DNA of 51,342 bases from contig JAJVIJ010000001.1 of assembly GCA_022072095.1 (NCBI GenBank), positions 46,456 through 97,797 of the forward strand, written 5' to 3'. Positions 47,696 through 51,342 of this stretch are shown here, piece after piece. A program made the position numbers and the translations under genes. Positions within the stretch are counted from its first letter, which is position 1, and each line of letters begins with the position of its first letter. The notes under the pieces are model-generated. The model searched no databases and had not been told where the DNA came from. It saw only the letters and a list, made by a program, of their open reading frames with translations. The DNA comes from Rhodocyclaceae bacterium (GTDB lineage Bacteria; Pseudomonadota; Gammaproteobacteria; Burkholderiales; Rhodocyclaceae).

Positions 47696-49099
47696 ATGCA
47701 GAGAACATTGCCGGCCGCGGTGGTCGCGGCCTTGTTATGTATTGCGCCATCGACGCGCGCTTCCGAAACCGACGCCAGGCTGGAAATCGAACGCCTGCGC
47801 ACGGAGTTCGAGCAGCGCTTGCGACAGCTGCAAGAGGATTACGAGAAGCGCCTGCGGGCGCTGGAGGCGCGATCCGAGCGCGTCGGCGACACGGGGCTGA
47901 GCGCGCGCACGGCCGACGCGACGGGCGCGCCGGCTGTGCCCACCGCGTCGACACCATCAGGTACTGGCTTCAATCCCGAGATTTCGCTGATACTGCAAGG
48001 GTCCTACCAGCAGCGCAAGGACCTGGCCGAGCGCGGACTGAGCGGTTTTCTCGGAGCAGGGCATGAGCACGGCTCGGAACGCGGCTTCAGGCTCGATCAT
48101 TCCGAGCTCGTCATGCAAGCGAACGTGGATACGAATTTTCGCGCTTACCTGAATGCCGCGTTGGTGGACGGCCAGGCCGAGGTCGAGGAGGCCTGGTTCC
48201 AGACCCTGGGGCTCGGTCAGGGCATGAGTGTGAAAGGGGGGCGTTTCTATTCGCGGCTGGGCTATCTGAACACCCAGCACCCGCATGCCTGGGATTTCGC
48301 CGACGCCCCGCTGATGTATCGGGCGCAATTCGGCGAACGGTTCTCGCACGATGGCCTGCAACTGAGCTGGGTGGCGCCGACCGAGACCTATCTGGAACTG
48401 GGTGCGGAAGCCGGCCGGGGCGACAGGTTCCCGGGTTCGTCGGGCGGCGGCAACCGAAATGGTGCCGGCGCGTGGACGCTGTTCGCGAAGCTCGGCGGCG
48501 ATATCGGTGAATCCCACAGTTGGCGTGCCGGCATCGCGCAACTGAGCGCCCGTCCGCTGGCACGCCCCGGCCATTGGGAGGACGACGCCGGTGTCGAGAC
48601 CGAGGTCGCCTGGTCAGGTCTGTCGCGCACCTGGGTCGCGGACTTCATCTGGAAGTGGGCGCCCGATGGCAACCCGGTCGAACGGAACTTCAAGCTTCAG
48701 GGCGAGTATTTCCGTCGGCGCGAAGGGGGCGACCTGAGCTGCATCGATAACACGGCTGCCGGGGGCGCCTGCGCGGGCGTCAGCGATCGCTACGACAGCA
48801 CTCAATCCGGCTGGTATGCGCAAGCGGTCTATCAATTCATGCCGCGCTGGCGCACGGGCATGCGCTATGACCGACTGGATTCGGGCAGTCAGGCGCTGGG
48901 GCCGGGCTTCGCCGGCGTGCTGTCGACGACGGACTTCCGTCCGAGCCGCTGGAGTCTGATGGCCGATTATTCGCCGTCGGAGTACGCGCGCCTTCGCGTG
49001 CAGTTTGCTCGCGATCGTTCGCAGCTCGGGCTCACCGAAAACCAGATCACGCTGCAATACCAGATGAGCCTGGGTTCGCATGGCGCACATCGATTCTGA
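47696..49099 (+). CDS. Outer-membrane porin-like protein with N-terminal coiled coil
   Basis: 467 residues from ATG 47696, preceded by GGGAG. Signal peptide about 1-22 (PAAVVAALLCIAPSTRAS), then a coiled coil (about 25-60, RLEIERLRTEFEQRLRQLQ), then a long beta-strand-rich domain with alternating pattern ending in an aromatic (GSHGAHRF), as in outer-membrane barrels. The N-terminal helix plus barrel resembles porins that trimerise through the coil. It precedes znuA, so a zinc- or oxyanion-linked uptake role is plausible but not shown. Confidence 0.8.
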   Translation: MQRTLPAAVVAALLCIAPSTRASETDARLEIERLRTEFEQRLRQLQEDYEKRLRALEARSERVGDTGLSARTADATGAPAVPTASTPSGTGFNPEISLILQGSYQQRKDLAERGLSGFLGAGHEHGSERGFRLDHSELVMQANVDTNFRAYLNAALVDGQAEVEEAWFQTLGLGQGMSVKGGRFYSRLGYLNTQHPHAWDFADAPLMYRAQFGERFSHDGLQLSWVAPTETYLELGAEAGRGDRFPGSSGGGNRNGAGAWTLFAKLGGDIGESHSWRAGIAQLSARPLARPGHWEDDAGVETEVAWSGLSRTWVADFIWKWAPDGNPVERNFKLQGEYFRRREGGDLSCIDNTAAGGACAGVSDRYDSTQSGWYAQAVYQFMPRWRTGMRYDRLDSGSQALGPGFAGVLSTTDFRPSRWSLMADYSPSEYARLRVQFARDRSQLGLTENQITLQYQMSLGSHGAHRF

Positions 49100-49109
49100 G
49101 GGAAAGATC

Positions 49110-50030
49110 ATGAACATCCAGAAATGCATGCAATGCTTGCTCGTCACGGTCTGCGCGCTGTGGGGCTTGGGTGTGTCCGCCGCGCAGGCGGCACTCCAGG
49201 TACTTGCTTGCGAGCCGGAGTGGGCCGCCCTGGTCGGCGAGCTGGCCGGCGACCGCGCCCAGGTCGTTTCGGCCACGAATGCGCGCCAGGACCCCCACCG
49301 CATCGAGGCAAGGCCATCGCTGATCGCGGCCGCGCGGCGCGCCGATCTCGTGGTCTGTACCGGTGCCGATCTGGAGACAGGCTGGCTGCCCCTGCTGCAA
49401 CGTGAATCCGGCAATGCGCGCATCCTGCCTGGTCAGCCCGGCTACTTCGAGGCGGCCGCTGCCGTCCGACTAATCGAGCGACCGGCGGTTCTGGACCGGG
49501 TGCTGGGCGACGTGCACGCAGCCGGCAATCCGCATGTGCACACTGACCCCCGCAACGTCGCGCTCATCGCCAAGGCGCTCGCGCAACGGCTTGGCGAAAT
49601 CGATCCGGCCGGGGCCACGATCTACGCGGATCGCCACCGGACCTTCGCCGCACGCTGGGCCGAGGCCAGCGCTCGCTGGCAGCGCCAGGCCCAGCCGCTG
49701 CGCGGGCTGCCCGTGGTCGTGTACCACCGGAACTGGAGTTATCTCGCCGAGTGGCTGGGGCTGCGTGTCGTCGCCGATCTCGAACCCAAGCCCGGCATCG
49801 AGCCGTCCGCGCGTGATCTCGAACGCCTGATCGAGCAATTGCGCGCGCAGCCGGCGCGCATGGTGCTGCGCGCACCCTACCAGTCGCCGCGCGCGTCCGA
49901 CTGGATCGCGCAGCGCAGCGGCATGCCGGTCGTGATGTTGCCCTACACCGTGGGCGGGACCGCCACGGCGCGCGATCTGTTCGAACTTTTCGACGACACG
50001 CTGCGTCGGCTGCTCGCTGCCGCGCAATGA
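49110..50030 (+). CDS. znuA: Metal ABC transporter substrate-binding protein (zinc/manganese type)
   Basis: 306 residues from ATG 49110 with a GAGGGAAA ribosome site. Signal peptide about 1-27. Cluster A-1 fold with likely metal ligands in DPHRIEARPS (His about 63), GNPHVHTDPRN (His about 140) and VVVYHRNWSYL (His about 207), and LEPKPGIEPSARDL. It lacks the long His-rich loop typical of E. coli ZnuA. Zinc is the best guess; manganese or another divalent metal is possible. ATGA overlap with the permease. Confidence 0.88.
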   Translation: MNIQKCMQCLLVTVCALWGLGVSAAQAALQVLACEPEWAALVGELAGDRAQVVSATNARQDPHRIEARPSLIAAARRADLVVCTGADLETGWLPLLQRESGNARILPGQPGYFEAAAAVRLIERPAVLDRVLGDVHAAGNPHVHTDPRNVALIAKALAQRLGEIDPAGATIYADRHRTFAARWAEASARWQRQAQPLRGLPVVVYHRNWSYLAEWLGLRVVADLEPKPGIEPSARDLERLIEQLRAQPARMVLRAPYQSPRASDWIAQRSGMPVVMLPYTVGGTATARDLFELFDDTLRRLLAAAQ

Positions 50031-50788
50031 GTCTCTCGTTCGTGGAATGGGGCTATCTCGCCCCGGCCTTCGTCGCGGGGCTGCTGGTGCTGGCCACCCA
50101 TGTGCCGCTGGGACGGGAAGTGCTGCGCCGCGGCATCGTCTTCCTCGATCTGGCGATCGCGCAGATCGCCGGTCTGGGTGGTCTCGTGGCCCACGCCATC
50201 GCCGGGCCCGATGCCGGCTGGACGGTGCAACTCGGCGCCGCCACGGCGGCGGCCGCCGGCGCGCTGCTGCTGCGCTGGCTGGAGGGGCGGTCCGGTCGTC
50301 ACCAGGAGGCCGTGATCGGTGTCGCGTTTGCGGCCGCCGCCTGCCTGTCCATGCTGCTGATGGCCCACGACCCCCACGGCGCCGAGCACTTGCAGGACCT
50401 GTTCGTGGGCCAGATTCTCTGGACCACCTGGGCCGATCTCATACCGCTGGCGCTGTTTTCGGCATGCGCGCTCGCGCTCTGGTTCGGCGCGGGCGTACGG
50501 CGTTCGCCGGTCGGTTTCTACCTGCTGTTCGCGCTGACCATCACCGCGTCGGTCCAGGTCGTCGGCGTATATCTGGTGTTTGCGAGCCTGATCGTTCCGG
50601 CGCTCGCGGCGTCAGGCCGCCTGCTGCGCGCGTACGCCCTGGGCGCGGTGGGCTACGCGCTGGGATTGTTCGCATCCGGCACCTGGGATTGGCCCGCCGG
50701 CGCCGCGATCGTCGTCGCGATGATCCTGGTGGCCGCGGCTGTTGCGGCCATGCTCGGCGATGGCGGTTCGAGAGACGCTCAGAGCTGA
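50027..50788 (+). CDS. znuB: Metal ABC transporter permease
   Basis: 253 residues, hydrophobic, with about seven to eight membrane segments and RRGIVFLDLAIAQIAGLGG, the ABC-3 family loop near residue 40. Start overlaps the znuA stop (ATGA). No ATP-binding gene follows; the transporter's ATPase must be elsewhere. The 3' end overlaps the convergent sixA by ten bases. Confidence 0.9.
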   Translation: MSLSFVEWGYLAPAFVAGLLVLATHVPLGREVLRRGIVFLDLAIAQIAGLGGLVAHAIAGPDAGWTVQLGAATAAAAGALLLRWLEGRSGRHQEAVIGVAFAAAACLSMLLMAHDPHGAEHLQDLFVGQILWTTWADLIPLALFSACALALWFGAGVRRSPVGFYLLFALTITASVQVVGVYLVFASLIVPALAASGRLLRAYALGAVGYALGLFASGTWDWPAGAAIVVAMILVAAAVAAMLGDGGSRDAQS

Positions 50789-51228
50789 TCGGGGCCGATC
50801 ACCAGCCTGAGCCAGGCGTCCACCTGTGTCGAGGAGGTGGTGGCGAACCACCACACGGCACCCTTGCGTACTCGAAAGCTCACGGATTCCCCCGCGAGCA
50901 GCTGTGCGGCCAGGGCCCCCAGGGTCGGCTGGTGACCGACGATGAGCACCGTGCCGCCGCGATCGGGCCAGCCGGCGGCTGCGAGCAGGTCGTCAACGCC
51001 GGCGCCCGGCCCAAGCTCGGGGCGGGTCTCGAACGGTCGTCCCAGCGGCGCCACGGTCGCCAGCGTGCGCGTGCTTGGGCTCACCAGTATGCGGCAGTGC
51101 TCGGGCAAGCGCGGGCCGAGCCAGGCGGCCATGCGCCGCGCCTGATCCTCGCCCTTGTGGGTCAGGCGTCGGGCCGAATCGGGGAAGCCGTTTTCTGCCT
51201 GCGCGTGGCGCCAGAGTATCAGTTCCAT
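50779..51228 (-). CDS. sixA: Phosphohistidine phosphatase
   Basis: 149 residues. Histidine-phosphatase fold with catalytic RHAQAENGFPD (RHG-type motif, residues 7-9) and VGHQPTLG (second His about 98), and SPSTRTLATV. Removes phosphate from phosphohistidine of signalling proteins. Lies just downstream, on the minus strand, of a CHAD-type gene, a frequent neighbour. Confidence 0.92.
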   Translation of the reverse strand: MELILWRHAQAENGFPDSARRLTHKGEDQARRMAAWLGPRLPEHCRILVSPSTRTLATVAPLGRPFETRPELGPGAGVDDLLAAAGWPDRGGTVLIVGHQPTLGALAAQLLAGESVSFRVRKGAVWWFATTSSTQVDAWLRLVIGPDQL

Positions 51229-51237
51229 GGTCCCATG

Positions 51238-51342
51238 CTACCAAGGAAGCGGTGAGTTCGATAAGGCGCGGATGTGCTCGGGCAGCCGCTTGCGCGCCCT
51301 TCTGGCGCGTTCGCCATGCCAGGCCGCGATCCGCACCACGGC
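51238..51342 (-). CDS. C-terminal end of a CHAD-type protein (partial)
   Basis: The minus-strand frame from the right edge to TAG at 51238 reads RIAAWHGERARRARKRLPEH and ends SNSPLPW. This matches the tail of CHAD domain proteins (WxxxR... helical, ending in a short Pro/Trp segment), often found beside sixA. Only 34 residues are in the window. Confidence 0.5.
   Translation of the reverse strand, partial: AVVRIAAWHGERARRARKRLPEHIRALSNSPLPW

Overview
The window is about 51 kb of GC-rich, densely coded bacterial chromosome, almost entirely housekeeping genes in short tight operons. Gene content points to a betaproteobacterium, Rhodocyclales- or Burkholderiales-like. Indicators are a DUF3460 protein, a Bug-type (TctC) binding protein, a hemC-hemD-hemX-hemY cluster, gatC divergent from mreBCD, a glyQ-glyS-gmhB-plsC-metallopeptidase operon and a PEP-CTERM protein. 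Lineage is inferred from gene families and order only; there is no rRNA or tRNA gene in the window.

Layout. (1) 1-1122: a CRISPR array, cut by the left edge, with 16 identical 37-bp repeats and 15 spacers, followed by a decayed transposase C-terminus; no cas genes are present. (2) 1526-7339: cytochrome c5-like gene, DUF4197 gene, TlpA-like thioredoxin gene, and the minus-strand operon dacA-dat-ybeD-lipB-lipA (peptidoglycan trimming, D-amino acids, lipoate). (3) 7544-9816: a cobalamin-type membrane transporter, a BtuF-like binding protein without signal peptide, and ttcA. (4) 9889-12733: two tandem paralogous LivK-type binding proteins with no permease or ATPase genes. (5) 13142-17328: hemCDXY. 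A 19-bp perfect inverted repeat then separates this block from mreBCD (17427-19951, minus). (6) 20137-24749: gatC-gatA-gatB, interrupted by a Tat-type beta-helix gene between gatA and gatB. (7) 24822-31387, minus: a DUF4124-like gene, pyrE, DUF3460, spoT, rpoZ and gmk, then a dead IS110 fragment.

(8) 30056-36483, minus: glyQ-glyS-gmhB-plsC-metallopeptidase-TAXI, read as one coupled operon. (9) 36661-39292, plus: a PEP-CTERM protein gene behind a textbook sigma-54 promoter, then a TPR protein. (10) 39382-43334: a Bug binding protein and the coupled pair rimO plus a FAD-linked dehydrogenase. (11) 43383-51342: tyrS, a LytM-type M23 peptidase, anmK, a small CxxC protein, a porin, znuA and znuB without znuC, sixA and the C-terminal end of a CHAD-type gene.

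Many neighbours overlap by 1-4 bases (ATGA, GTGA, TTGA, TGATG), so translational coupling is common. The most interesting signals are the sigma-54 promoter on the PEP-CTERM gene, the beta-helix gene inside gatCAB, the CRISPR repeat stem capped by a GNRA loop and its near-copy in a transcription terminator, the palindrome at 17330-17401, and the orphan binding proteins. I found no complete new multi-gene defence or biosynthetic system. The cas genes that would go with the array are not visible here.
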